NCBI GenBank assembly: GCA_015066385.1
Contig: SVOJ01000004.1
Location: forward strand, 122,925-186,924
Source of the DNA: Oscillospiraceae bacterium
GTDB taxonomy: Bacteria > Bacillota > Clostridia > Oscillospirales > Acutalibacteraceae
Direction: 5' to 3'
Length of the DNA: 64,000 nt
The translations under genes and the position numbers were made by a program. Shown here in pieces: positions 21,301 through 24,611 of this stretch. The notes beneath the pieces were generated by a model. It ran no database searches. It was not told the DNA's origin and was given only the letters and a program-made list of their open reading frames with translations. Numbering within the stretch: the stretch's first letter is position 1; each line of letters begins with the position of its first letter.

Positions 21301-22371
21301 ATAAGATTTACCGTAAACCGCAGTTTGTATGTCTTTTTTATTCGCTCTGTACTGTGCGGCATGGAAATTGTATGTACCACTGGGAGGAGAGTAAGTCACA
21401 GCCGATCCGGATGCCGCAAAACCAGGATTGGAGTCACTTGGAATCTGAAGATAGTTACCAGTACCGGATGTGCCTGAAAAAACAGTATATCCCAAAGAAC
21501 CGCCCGTTGAAGACGGAGCAGTTGTAAATCCGCTGGTTACTTTTGCCTGTGAACCAGATTCATATCTTGTTCCGTTTACATAACCGACTTTATCTTTGCT
21601 GATAAAACTTGCAAAATTCTCTTTTGTATAGTGATTAAACCAAGATTTATCAAAAGAATTCCCCTGACTTGTTGCAACGGGAGTAATAGAATGAATACCT
21701 GAAATCCATGTTATATTGGAAGCCCAGTTTGCACCACCGGAAGTACCCGTACCGGCTTCAGAACCCGTTGCTACAGGATAAATATAAGGCTTGTAGACAT
21801 AGGTGTATGCAATGGCAGACTGGCGTTCTCCTGCATTGTTGGTATAAGAGACCGTCCATTCAAGGTAACAACCCGTGGTTGCAGCAGCAAGAGATGGAGA
21901 AGTGCCCGCGGTAACTGCAAACGTACCGTAGGAAGTCTTGTTGGAGAACGAACCGACCGTGACACTGCCGTCGCTGATCGTGTTGCCGCTTGCATCCACG
22001 AAACGGGTGGAAACGGAAACATCACTGAATCCGTTTTCAGCCGCAAAATAAAGCGTACCCGAATTATTCAGCGTGGTATTCGGGGTCGGCTGTGTATAAA
22101 TGCTCGACGTGTTCACCGTGTTTTCCACGTAATACTGGAACGGTGTAGCCGTAGCCTGTGCACTGGACCGTGCTTCGGGATACAGATAAATGACTTCCGG
22201 GACATAGAAAGCCACTTTGCCCTTTTCCGTCACGGCTGCATCGGCCTGCGGAGCAATGCCGTCCAGCAGAGCCATCATCGGTGCGAAGCCGGTGGTGACC
22301 ATGGGCAGCACCATGCAAAGGCACAGCACGAGGGCGGTGAGTTTTTTGACGAATGTGTTCTTGGTGTTCAT
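3307..22371 (-). CDS. Giant secreted InlB B-repeat (Listeria-Bacteroides repeat) surface protein, 6354 residues
   Basis: One uninterrupted 19-kb frame. Rough architecture: signal peptide (1 to about 45); unique region to about 490; a helical FIVAR-like segment (about 500-575); a beta-sandwich-like module (about 580-740). Then come about 55 hand-counted G-Y-x-F-x-G-W repeats of the InlB B type, interspersed with about 15 longer MucBP-like modules of the form YTV-x-H/Y-Y-...-DGS-x-V-x-YYYTRN. Near the C-terminus are a CxxC/GH module, a bacterial Ig-like (BIG2) domain, a small beta domain and an aromatic amphipathic tail (SIFAKILEFFERIIEWFRNLFR without LPXTG). Such proteins are adhesins or surface scaffolds; the ligand is unknown. 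The ATG at 22371 has AAAGGAG 10 bp upstream. The repeats differ by 60-odd-codon units, some nearly identical at DNA level. The gene has its own promoter and terminator and is monocistronic. Confidence 0.93.
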   Translation of the reverse strand: MNTKNTFVKKLTALVLCLCMVLPMVTTGFAPMMALLDGIAPQADAAVTEKGKVAFYVPEVIYLYPEARSSAQATATPFQYYVENTVNTSSIYTQPTPNTTLNNSGTLYFAAENGFSDVSVSTRFVDASGNTISDGSVTVGSFSNKTSYGTFAVTAGTSPSLAAATTGCYLEWTVSYTNNAGERQSAIAYTYVYKPYIYPVATGSEAGTGTSGGANWASNITWISGIHSITPVATSQGNSFDKSWFNHYTKENFASFISKDKVGYVNGTRYESGSQAKVTSGFTTAPSSTGGSLGYTVFSGTSGTGNYLQIPSDSNPGFAASGSAVTYSPPSGTYNFHAAQYRANKKDIQTAVYGKSYGNLYIDTSRYSSNLNQIPNLAVGMMVTDDEDAKGGTGNWYVADFTGRGTDYFNKWYEGSGNSSTLYNDRGTVIAAQSNGNYDRSYDTSEGIRYAGAWPRALTGSTNTAGATAVYRVKGFYANMDSAIDGNYDAQSHSLCEMKATYYNKSTLRTAVNNAINFMGTLGLKAEYGSHYYDTNFTAWQTFKSAYRAAAMGLTKLDGSVDVDTLATNLNNAVNALKNNLGQHRKIFFDVNYNGIKPNLFVLNNVTTAGGVTVTMDGTEKLTLNGTLSANGNYATAAFSPLVNTPYRINIDVQSGSLSTNASCLVWEYENANGGQLSPRQNYDIGDAQDRNYNHTFTATDATAIDKAVFWGYKGTSLSVNNYQAYIKIEQGSTNTTYSPAARIATDSGTYGDLPDLADYNLYPQLQRTGYTFKGWATTPTGTTAVTTDTAVTSQTLYAIWEPNTYTIYLEGNGSTGGATQNMTVKYDQTVTLNANGYTKNGYTFTGWNTAADGSGTAYADKASVKNLRSGVQDTISLYAQWEPIQYALKYDVVYADAVFPAGTTGYTKVDDTTYKQAYDIEDDFYLLPAPSLTGYTFNYWKIKTADGTWQPVGETGAGGEHVEPNQQYGNPEIVADWTANTYTLTFDAMNGTVSPASKTVTFDAAYGDLPTPARDGYTFDGWYLEAACTNKITANSIYKIADNSTVYAKWTADKQNLTVNTDGGSNTTNLIYVSDGTFNPDGTATFSGGDAASITYRGNWYNDYKVEGEYVASSTASYYQQTAYLPLWVYLESGKTYELTFTSSVPNTHFYFMGGDENNTHGGTADNRFAGTPYARTKVGDNYQFTGTFICGDSAGLSDAVWENAANPTGYYQLRLDFTYGQDGADNVSHAYTVSNISVKEVSSEDGGDPVNIYRQPTDTKITLTDPVKGGYDFLGWKTSDGTITGTGAYTCTFAAGGETLIATWGTKEYTLTFNADGGTGVSDSLTYTAESTDVLPEPTKAGYTFLGWKVESTDGNWPTDVTSWFFGGDPITGFYGDTTLIAIWEANEYTITFDSDGGTAVDSITAACDEAITAPANPTKPGYTFAGWSPALPATMPAGGLNVKAQWTVNQYTITFDTDGGSAVAPITQDFGTAVTAPANPTKEGYTFAGWDQAIPSYMPDADMTVKAKWTINQYTITFDTDGGSAVAPITQDFGTAVTAPADPTKTGYTFAGWSPAVPATMPAANTTLKALWTIDKYTFTYIVDGVQTVTEYEYNAVITKPTDPEKEGHTFAGWSPVIPDKMPANDVTVTATWNVNDYTVTYIVDDETVHTDTYSYGAAVTAYTYAKRGYTFSGWNVTVPATMPAENLTFTGTTTVNTYTVTATLNGGSIDGDSNPYKVTYTVENAAFTLPTPVKTGYTFDGWTGANGDTAQKLITIDPAQDKFLADQSYVANWTANTNTEYKVYTYYMGTDGAYGEPAIENKTGTTGELVTITPATVSGFTATQTTVSDYIKADGSLILNVYYQRNKYAVTLNKGTGIEELSGAGEYFYGVQVNVGVAKYKDGYSNAVWTYTETETQASTSFTMPDNEVNLTATATADSYTISYDLAGGTVAGTNPTSYTVETATFTLVNPTRTGYTFAGWTGTGLDAASTSVTVAKGSTEPRAYTATWTPVVYDITYNLNGGSLADGVTNPENYTIETENFTLTNPTKVGYAFAGWTGTDLDSASTAVTVAKGSTGARAYTATWTESNANYNVIYYIEDLNADTYSQYGETQTVGSTTGEKIVLDTLKTTIEGFTFKEATDKDGIVLTADPTVAADGSTVIKLYYTRNSHTLTYYITKGENETAVSHQAFENVEFGATIPTVADPVRTGYSFLGWKDIDTIPTMPDSDLDILALWDPNVFNISYELDGGAFADGVTVPATHTYDTTTDIPNPEKLGYAFAGWTANGNALGTDYTVKENDFTADFTLTATWTPVEQNYTVEFYFMDTKGENYVLDASKTKTGKLATGSELELTPAEETGFSLNTEKTVLDTPMPPEGNLVLKVYYDRNQYKLTLVAGDGIASVPVEQSYYYQAAVSFTASMKTGYAWSKWTNTADGSDYSATQNQAFTMPASDLSLTANATPISYTITVDTVGGTLVSDFTKDSYIVTDENITVPNATKPGYIFNGWSLNGAAAKTDLTIDPANAVNVALVASWTAEEYTIIYKGIENAVNTNPATYTIETETFSLVEPTKTGYEFLGWTFDGQTTPTKDVTIEKGSMGNLEFTANWNALGIEYKVTLRFEGQTANNFDSFDETKLSAAADSQVTAAQVAPVREGFTYAYAMQNGAKVETFTVAADGTTEIELYYTRNSYKITFDADGGEAAVAEQSYKYGADVVAPADPTKTGYTFAGWSPALPATMPAENIEVTATWTVNSYTITFNTDGGTEIAAITKNYGESVGTVADPTRTGYTFDGWYVNDVKVEVPATMPAENMTLTAKWNINSYTITFNTDGGTEVAAITKNYGEPVGTVSAPTKTGYTFDGWDVEIPATMPANDLTVTAQWTINQYTITFNTDGGTAIEAIRQDYNTAVTAPANPTKTGYTFAGWDVAIPATMPANDLTVTAQWTINQYTITFYDADGQTVLHTVKQDYNTAVDTTYRATKTGYEFVSWDKAIPATMPAEDTAITASWKAIEYKIIYNGLENAENHPKNPENYTIEDTVTLLAPNKVGYTFAGWSGNGIIGKGSTGDKTFTASWTANTDTEYTVNYWLQPVDGSTDLNSYVKSEKSFVGTGTTATTAQITLADIAGFTKPQETAEIYIKADGSAVADYYYTRNQYTVTFDTLGGSDIGMATYYYSATVKAPENNPTKTGYTFDGWDTLPETMPAQNITVKAIWTANSYEIKYEGLENAEAFAQVTAHTYGTDTKIEKPERKGYTFAGWLVNDSVTPVVDLTLGATAYTADITLEATWTPIPQKYTVVYYYENLNGEYVETRRETENKAPTDSPVTLTPAATETGFTLNTEKSRLTGNIPVPGTTLELSVYYDRDVYTLTWVVESVTVKTETYKYEQPIVKPADPVKEGYTFGGWNPADIATMPAEDLTLTAQFIPNENTAYKVVHLLEDLNADTFTAKETENLNGKTESEVTPAVKSYEGFKSPEAQTVTIKADGSTVVEYKYTRNSYTVTIDASAAGLSEATATKPLEYGDKLTVTATLAAGYKFEGWKSSDETLVANNENLTFTIESIPAGDVTLTAATSLIEYTISYNYDGGALAAGESNVESFNVTTDDFTLINPTKRGYDFLGWIGSNGDTPEQTVTIAKGSVNNRTYTAKWQVKNYTISYELDGGTVAVANPTGYNVNSLSITLNNPTKPGYEFAGWTGTDLDGAVKNVTIPAGSVENRSYKATWTPKTQTYYVDLYFMDLNGEYPETPKYHYDYTAQTATDVTYTMPDETGFTIVGDKVLTGTIPATDLESEALVLKGYYKRDQHTVTLASGEGIASVSGAETYYFGASVTVKAELMPGYAWVNWSDANGTYADQEYTFTMGTADVSLTANAQIINYTISYNLDGGSVAAANPDTYTVNTETFTLNNPTRTGYTFLGWTGSNGTAPQMTVAIEKGWLGNRSYTANWSVNEYTLTIDPNGGIYNGNPEKTVRDYTVNETITLDTPTRVGYTFAGWSDGTNTYDSVKLENATGDRTYTAQWSANSNIKYTVEHYKMNLNGEYDLIATDTTVYENGVADGTVTPPVNAYTGFTSPEAQPVTVNPDGSTKVVYKYTRNQYKLTYNLFGGATSEKTYFYGAVVDTAPATNVEGYTFAGWDKETPTHMPAGDLEITGTWNINQYTITFANTGDTVIAPMTQDYGTAIVAPANPTRTGYTFAGWDTEIPATMPAENMTITANWTVNSYTITFNTDGGSAVAPITQDFGTAITAPADPTKTGYTFGGWNVPVPATMPAENMTITALWNINQYTVTFNTDGGTAIESVTADYGTPIAKPADPTKRGYTFKGWDAEIPATVPAENVTINAKWEINTYTITYINPNGSLVVDGKTNPTTYTVESTIKLNELTWAGYSFSGWVYRLDGQDSETTLENDTITNMVGNLTLRSMWSANKNDWYVDVYYMNTDGSYSNTPDTVLTNPSGSQQFTGYDVAYDLYDSRTLLAGFTPDTANSITTGIIPGTGELHLIAKYKRNQYTVTYDFANDQKNKVVTDYFDKDLAPVADPTRTGYTFAGWYDAKGNKVDLPETMPLDGGTYTAHWSTDAYTLTLDANGGTAVENIDYNIESASTLPAVTRNGYYFQGWLVTTADGSWVLNDNFAAGTSVNGNFGNATLTAQWTEVQYTLSFNTVGGSVDPTFLTYTISDATQVLPTPVRPGYAFDGWLVTETSCEENDSGLVYWVVGETYPAGKAVKDTYGNATFEAQWTARTFTVATEMSNIDYVGNTTATVDVDYSATLTPAAGYELPETITVTIGDKTAVVNTDYTWTIHADGSATLTLVGASIIDNVTIKVDRKIITYTISYSGLENSTLDAENKHSYTVETDTFTLNNPKKVGYTFLGWTGTALANAEQTVTIEKGSVGNRAYTAIWQANLNDCTVEHYQQNIYDNEYTLVTADTKTVQIETDKYFEPAVNTYTGFKAPAAQRIFVKGDGAVTVKYYYDREVYNVSLDGTMEGVASVSGAGEYRYGYELTVNATVNSGYAWAGWTNADGTVVSAAPDYTITIGTADVALTANASIIEYTIAYDLDGGTATNPATYTVTTDTFTLNNPTREGYDFAGWVGSNGTTPSTVVTIANGSVGDKEYTAKWTPIVYTVSYELHNGTPQGDMPTTYTIEDATVILQDPVRNGYDFLGWIGSNGDTPEKNVSFAGGSIGNLSFEAVWQVQTHYYKVETYIMTTDGQYLNTPDAETDPIASETDQEIVLTPDAKTGFTVDETLSKLTGVVDYKDELVLKIYYARNQYELNLTIDGNGITAVSPVTKQVYYGAETEILATVADGYTFAKWTSDTDKVEDSTKNPHKFVMPDGNVTLTATATLNTYNINYALNEGTNHADNKTTYTVLDTVVIKQPTRLGYTFTGWSGDYTGTDVITIPAGTTGDINLSANWQINNYAIAYNLDGGQLTDGKTNPTSYTVLDSFTLNNPEKVGYSFEGWKGTVIDGIQKDVTVNANKDTTGDLVFTAVWTANTDTKYTVNYWLMDIPSDGGVKTYTKDENASFVGTFTSDMEVTPHVPAYAGFKTADAQSKKVAADGSTVFNFYYERNIYTYTFQAVGYEDIIREYYYDYPVTAPENPSRAGYKFTGWSPVVADKMPANNVVSIAQWNPLTYSIGYALGGGTAVGNPVSYNIETATFTLNQPTKYGYTFVGWTGSNGDTKELNVEIAVGSMGDRSYTAHWEPTRYAITYNLDGGSDNGANPLSYTIEETVTLVNPVKPGYRFLGWKGTGIAGISSYVTFREQTGDRTYTAQWTVSNNTPYTVRHHQQNIGADTYTLFEEEALTGTTLSTVIPQVKTYPGFTSPVAETLTILPDGSAAVDYYYTRNNYTIHFDSNGGTPVASQTYAFGETVVPPAAPSFQGYTFAGWTPALPETMTAGNLYLTASWAANTDTPYTVYHYYQDTDCVSYPDSLMETEYCHGETGAVVEVATRDKEGFTSPAKRTIVIAADGSRTVRYYYTRNTYTVTFVDHNDNILDLQSVVYGLPATPPVLADRAPDADGHYEFLGWSEDISFIHGYTTIKAMYKAEAHNPGMDADCTQALICTICNYEIAPANGHMPVVQIPAVEPTCDTPGNTADSVCSVCGEVLSKYKVLPALGHDIGSWYVDVPATTTETGVLKRVCSRCDWFETHEIPVLSDTPVVSIDITTSGSQAYVGTTYQLVTSIKPSNAGNKQVIWESSDPSVASVTQDGMITSHKPGEVTFTVTTLDGLKTDSITINFFYSADNYNLIVLDLFACDLVMNGKVIASEGAMAEIIRVKAGDTLAFTLNPTTAEYLNQGGYILTANGSNVAPDANGVYYIYNVHENIEISALPVIGKPEFDDDQQYDTDEVPEKSIFAKILEFFERIIEWFRNLFR

Positions 22372-22403
22372 AATCGTCTCTCCTTTATCGGGTCCTTGAA
22401 TTT

Positions 22404-22437
22404 CTGCGTTTCAAATGAGAAAAAATTACAAACGCAG
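22404..22437 (-). promoter_or_regulatory. 5'-UTR inverted repeat of the giant gene
   Basis: CTGCGTTT (22404-22411) and AAACGCAG (22430-22437) form a perfect 8-bp inverted repeat between the predicted transcription start and the ribosome site. It could be an mRNA hairpin or a protein-binding site; the sequence does not say which. Confidence 0.4.
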
Positions 22438-22454
22438 AGTATAAACCATTTTTT

Positions 22455-22483
22455 AATATAACTCTTATAATAATAAATGTCAA
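22455..22483 (-). promoter_or_regulatory. Promoter of the giant repeat protein gene
   Basis: TTGACA (22483-22478), a 17-bp spacer and TATATT (22460-22455) on the reverse strand, about 85 bp before the start codon. Confidence 0.75.
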
Positions 22484-22600
22484 TAAGAGAAAATAAATAT
22501 ATCATTTTCACCAAAACTACCCATGCTTTTTATGCAATTTCACGGCATCCATTCATAGATTTTTTACAATTTGTTTTTGAATATTTTACAATTAAAAATA

Positions 22601-22627
22601 AAAAAAAGAAACACCCGGAAGGGTGTT
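22601..22627 (-). terminator. Terminator of the type I toxin mRNA
   Basis: On the reverse strand, AACACCC-TTCC-GGGTGTT (22627-22610) is followed by TTCTTTTTTT. It ends the toxin transcript about 110 bp past the toxin stop and overlaps the -35 box of the opposing antitoxin promoter by two bases. Confidence 0.8.
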
Positions 22628-22654
22628 GACAGAACAAAAATATTTTGCTATAAT
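22626..22654 (+). promoter_or_regulatory. Consensus promoter of the antisense antitoxin RNA
   Basis: Perfect TTGACA (22626-22631), 17-bp spacer, perfect TATAAT (22649-22654). The promoter is stronger by eye than that of the opposing toxin, as expected for a type I antitoxin. Confidence 0.85.
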
Positions 22655-22660
22655 AAAAAT

Positions 22661-22752
22661 GAACAAGGCAAACCGATAGACGGTCAGCCTTCCGTTAAGC
22701 CGGAAATAACCGCCTCAACTTTGGAAGAGCAGGGCGGTTATTTCTTTTTTTT
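22661..22752 (+). ncRNA. Predicted type I antitoxin RNA, about 92 nt
   Basis: Predicted to start about 7 nt after the consensus -10 box and to end in the T-run of a strong terminator. That terminator has an 11-bp stem, AAATAACCGCC (22704-22714) / GGCGGTTATTT (22733-22743), then C-TTTTTTTT. A smaller internal hairpin (TTCCG/CGGAA near 22690-22705) precedes it. No ribosome site or long ORF is present. The RNA runs opposite the toxin gene and its 3' end covers the last codons and stop of the toxin plus the toxin 3'-UTR, so base pairing to the toxin mRNA is built in. This is the layout of Firmicute type I systems such as txpA/RatA. Confidence 0.75.
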
Positions 22753-22839
22753 GTCGATGTATTTGAACACTTCAAACAAAAGTGTAATCAGTGCAACAAT
22801 AAAACCTAACAATAAGTAAAGTTCTTCATGTGTCACCAT
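22738..22839 (-). CDS. Small holin-like type I toxin, 33 residues
   Basis: The peptide has a short polar start (MVTHEELY), one transmembrane helix (about residues 9-24, LLLGFIVALITLLFEV) and a basic tail ending KYIDKKKK. This is the classic shape of the putative holin-like toxin peptides of Firmicutes, which depolarise the membrane when overproduced. The start ATG (22839-22837) has GGAGGGG about 8 bp upstream, but that site is locked in a stem (22848-22864). A convergent small RNA overlaps the 3' end. The module seems intact, with two promoters and two terminators. Assignment rests on architecture, not on a database match. Confidence 0.75.
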   Translation of the reverse strand: MVTHEELYLLLGFIVALITLLFEVFKYIDKKKK

Positions 22840-22847
22840 TTTACTTC

Positions 22848-22864
22848 CCCTCCTTCCCGGAGGG
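22848..22864 (-). promoter_or_regulatory. Hairpin sequestering the toxin ribosome site
   Basis: In the toxin mRNA, CCCTCC (22864-22859) pairs perfectly with GGAGGG (22853-22848) across a 5-base loop, burying the Shine-Dalgarno sequence. This kind of translational lock is common in type I toxin mRNAs. Confidence 0.7.
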
Positions 22865-22879
22865 AAAAGACACCCTCCG

Positions 22880-22908
22880 ATATAATGTACGAAAAGAAAG
22901 ACAGACAA
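22880..22908 (-). promoter_or_regulatory. Probable toxin promoter
   Basis: TTGTCT (22908-22903) and TTATAT (22885-22880) with 17-bp spacing on the reverse strand. It is weaker than the antitoxin promoter. Confidence 0.5.
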
Positions 22909-22932
22909 TGTCACTTTGCCGGAGGGATAACA

Positions 22933-23139
22933 ATGAGCAGACAAGGTGATTTCTTGATTTACTGCACTGAACAATATAAAACTGCAAAAAGTCTGACCGG
23001 GAAGCAGGTTTCGGAGCTGTTCACCCGCTACCGCGTATGGGATTATATTTATTCCTGCTTTGAAGCGTTGCACACAACCGGTGCAAACTATATTGTAGAA
23101 GACATTGACCTTTATATCAGAGCCGGTCAAGCATCATAA
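22933..23139 (+). CDS. DUF3791-like small protein
   Basis: This 68-residue protein (MSRQGDFLIYCTEQYKTAK...) resembles the DUF3791 family of small helical Firmicute proteins, often found in accessory loci beside DUF3990 genes; no such partner is present here. The ATG at 22933 is chosen because GGAGGG stands 6 bp upstream; the frame is open further upstream but without a ribosome site and through the toxin leader region. It is transcribed away from the toxin gene and the two 5' regions abut. The function is unknown, and a link to the toxin module is only positional. Confidence 0.65.
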   Translation: MSRQGDFLIYCTEQYKTAKSLTGKQVSELFTRYRVWDYIYSCFEALHTTGANYIVEDIDLYIRAGQAS

Positions 23140-23219
23140 TCAGATTTAAAATTAAAATATTGCACAATTTTTTACCATTTCTATTGTCAAATTTGCTGTA
23201 TTTTTCAGAGGATTTTCCA

Positions 23220-23248
23220 TTGACAAGCACCCTGCATTGATGTATAAT
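23220..23248 (+). promoter_or_regulatory. Consensus promoter P1 upstream of the leader ORF
   Basis: Perfect TTGACA (23220-23225), 17-bp spacer, perfect TATAAT (23243-23248), 35 bp before the 42-codon ORF. Confidence 0.85.
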
Positions 23249-23283
23249 AAGCCGAACAAAAAAACAGAAAGCAGGTGCACACG

Positions 23284-23412
23284 ATGACGGCAAAAACGGC
23301 AATGATCGGCAAAAAATCGGCTTCGGGCACTGCTTTTGCTTTTGTTATTTGCACTGCAACGGCTGCAAAAACCGTTGATTGTTCTGTTTTTGATTTTGAT
23401 ATTGTTTTCTGA
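23284..23412 (+). CDS. Short leader-like ORF, 42 codons, upstream of carA
   Basis: The ORF begins MTAKTAMIGKKSAS and ends CSVFDFDIVF. It starts 36 bp after a perfect promoter. Its last 25-30 bases are very T-rich on the coding strand (runs of TTTTT and TTTT), and the stop codon TGA (23410-23412) touches the first base of an intrinsic terminator. No known family is recognised. Position, U-rich end and stop-at-hairpin geometry resemble enterobacterial pyrL-type leader peptides, where ribosome position controls an attenuator ahead of pyrimidine genes. Ribosome site (GCAGGTG, about 8 bp before ATG) is modest. It could instead be an independent small gene, because carA has its own promoter downstream. 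Confidence 0.5.
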   Translation: MTAKTAMIGKKSASGTAFAFVICTATAAKTVDCSVFDFDIVF

Positions 23413-23441
23413 TCTCTCCGTTTTTCGGAGAGATTTTTTTT
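23412..23441 (+). terminator. Intrinsic terminator or attenuator before carA
   Basis: A 9-bp stem ATCTCTCCG (23412-23420) / CGGAGAGAT (23426-23434) with a TTTTT loop, followed by an 8-base T-run. The stem begins within the stop codon of the leader ORF. Confidence 0.9.
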
Positions 23442-23464
23442 GTGCTGTTGCGGTTGCAAAAAAC

Positions 23465-23493
23465 TTGACATAGTTATAACATTGGTTTATAAT
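23465..23493 (+). promoter_or_regulatory. Consensus promoter P2 of the carA operon
   Basis: Perfect TTGACA (23465-23470), 17-bp spacer, perfect TATAAT (23488-23493), placed after the terminator and about 65 bp before carA. It would let carAB be expressed whatever happens at the upstream terminator. Confidence 0.85.
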
Positions 23494-23557
23494 AATTATT
23501 TAGATATATGGGTGTGTATAAAAAGTACACAATCAATCGAACGGAGGGTACTGAGAA

Positions 23558-24607
23558 ATGAACAAGGCTTATCTCGTCCTGCAAAACGGACGCATTTTTG
23601 AAGGCAAACGCTTCGGCGCAGACGGCGACACGGTCGGCGAACTGATTTTTTCCACCGGCGTTGTCGGCTATATGGAACTGTTGACCAATCCTGCCGCCGC
23701 AGGACAGCTCATTGTGGGCACATTCCCCGTCATGGGTTGCTACGGTGTGCAGAGTGAAGACGAGCAGAGCGGCGTCAATCCCGCCGCATTCATCGTCCGT
23801 TCGGTCTGCGAAACACCCTCCAACTTCCGCAGTGAGGGTACGCTCGACGAATGGATGCAGAAAAAAGGCATTGTCGGCCTTTGCGACATTGACACCCGTG
23901 CCCTGACCGCCATCATCCGCGACGAAGGTGCACAGGTTGCCGCCATTTCCGATTCCGCAGATAAGGCACTGGCCCTCATTGAAGGCTTCAAGGGCATTCC
24001 CGCAGGTGCAGGCCGTCAAGAAAGCTACACCGTAACTGCCGAAAACGAAAAATACAAGGTCACATTCGTTGACCTCGGCACACAGAAATATGTGATTGAC
24101 GAACTTGTGAAACTCGGTTGCACCGTTAAGGTCGTGCCGCAGGGCACCACTGCCGCCGAAATCCTTTCGGACAAGCCTGACGGTGTGTTCATTTCCGACG
24201 GTCCGGGCGATCCGACCGACAACAAAGATCTGCTTCGTCTGCTTGCAGGGCTGCTCGGTAAAGTTCCCGTGTTTGCAGTGGGCCTGGGCCACCTTGCGGC
24301 GGCTGTTGCACTCGGCGGCAAGCTCGTTACCCTGAAAAGCGGTCACCACGGTGCAAACCAGCCCGTTGCCGACCTCAAGGGAACACGCACATACATCACC
24401 ACACAGCACCACAGACTTGCGGTGGATGCCGACAGCCTGCTCGGTAAGGGCATGCCGATTTTCGTAAACCGCAACGACAACACCAACGAAGGTATGGAAT
24501 ACACCGTTTTCAATGCCATGACCGTCGCTTTCAATCCCGACAAAGTGACGAGCCATCAGGATACGGGATTCCTGTTCAATAAATTCATGACTATGATGGA
24601 GGGTTGA
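23558..24607 (+). CDS. carA: Carbamoyl-phosphate synthetase small subunit with a dead glutaminase site
   Basis: This 349-residue protein aligns along its length with CarA: the N-terminal domain (to about 150) and a class I glutamine amidotransferase domain (about 170-345). The usual nucleophile motif G-I-C-L-G-H-Q reads A-V-G-L-G-H-L, so the catalytic Cys is Gly242. The usual F-x-G-H-P-E-A motif reads A-F-N-P-D-K, so the catalytic His and Glu are Asn326 and Asp328. Structural motifs remain (SGHHGANQPV, FISDGPGDP). The subunit should therefore not hydrolyse glutamine but could still dock on CarB, as in vertebrate CPS I. GGAGGG precedes the ATG. It lies 4 bp before carB, so stoichiometric co-expression is expected. 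No other pyrimidine or arginine genes are nearby. Confidence 0.92.
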   Translation: MNKAYLVLQNGRIFEGKRFGADGDTVGELIFSTGVVGYMELLTNPAAAGQLIVGTFPVMGCYGVQSEDEQSGVNPAAFIVRSVCETPSNFRSEGTLDEWMQKKGIVGLCDIDTRALTAIIRDEGAQVAAISDSADKALALIEGFKGIPAGAGRQESYTVTAENEKYKVTFVDLGTQKYVIDELVKLGCTVKVVPQGTTAAEILSDKPDGVFISDGPGDPTDNKDLLRLLAGLLGKVPVFAVGLGHLAAAVALGGKLVTLKSGHHGANQPVADLKGTRTYITTQHHRLAVDADSLLGKGMPIFVNRNDNTNEGMEYTVFNAMTVAFNPDKVTSHQDTGFLFNKFMTMMEG

Positions 24608-24611
24608 GAAG

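Noticed and set aside
3307..22371. Repeats of about 190-230 bp considered as a CRISPR or satellite array
   Set aside because: The periodicity is coding (G-Y-x-F-x-G-W modules), units vary in length and sequence, and no 23-40 bp exact direct repeats with unique spacers or cas genes are present.
24281..24283. CarA catalytic Cys loss as a sequencing error
   Set aside because: Three separate active-site positions and the neighbouring Gln (GHL for GHQ) have all changed while the frame and the rest of the protein are intact, so a single-base error does not explain it.
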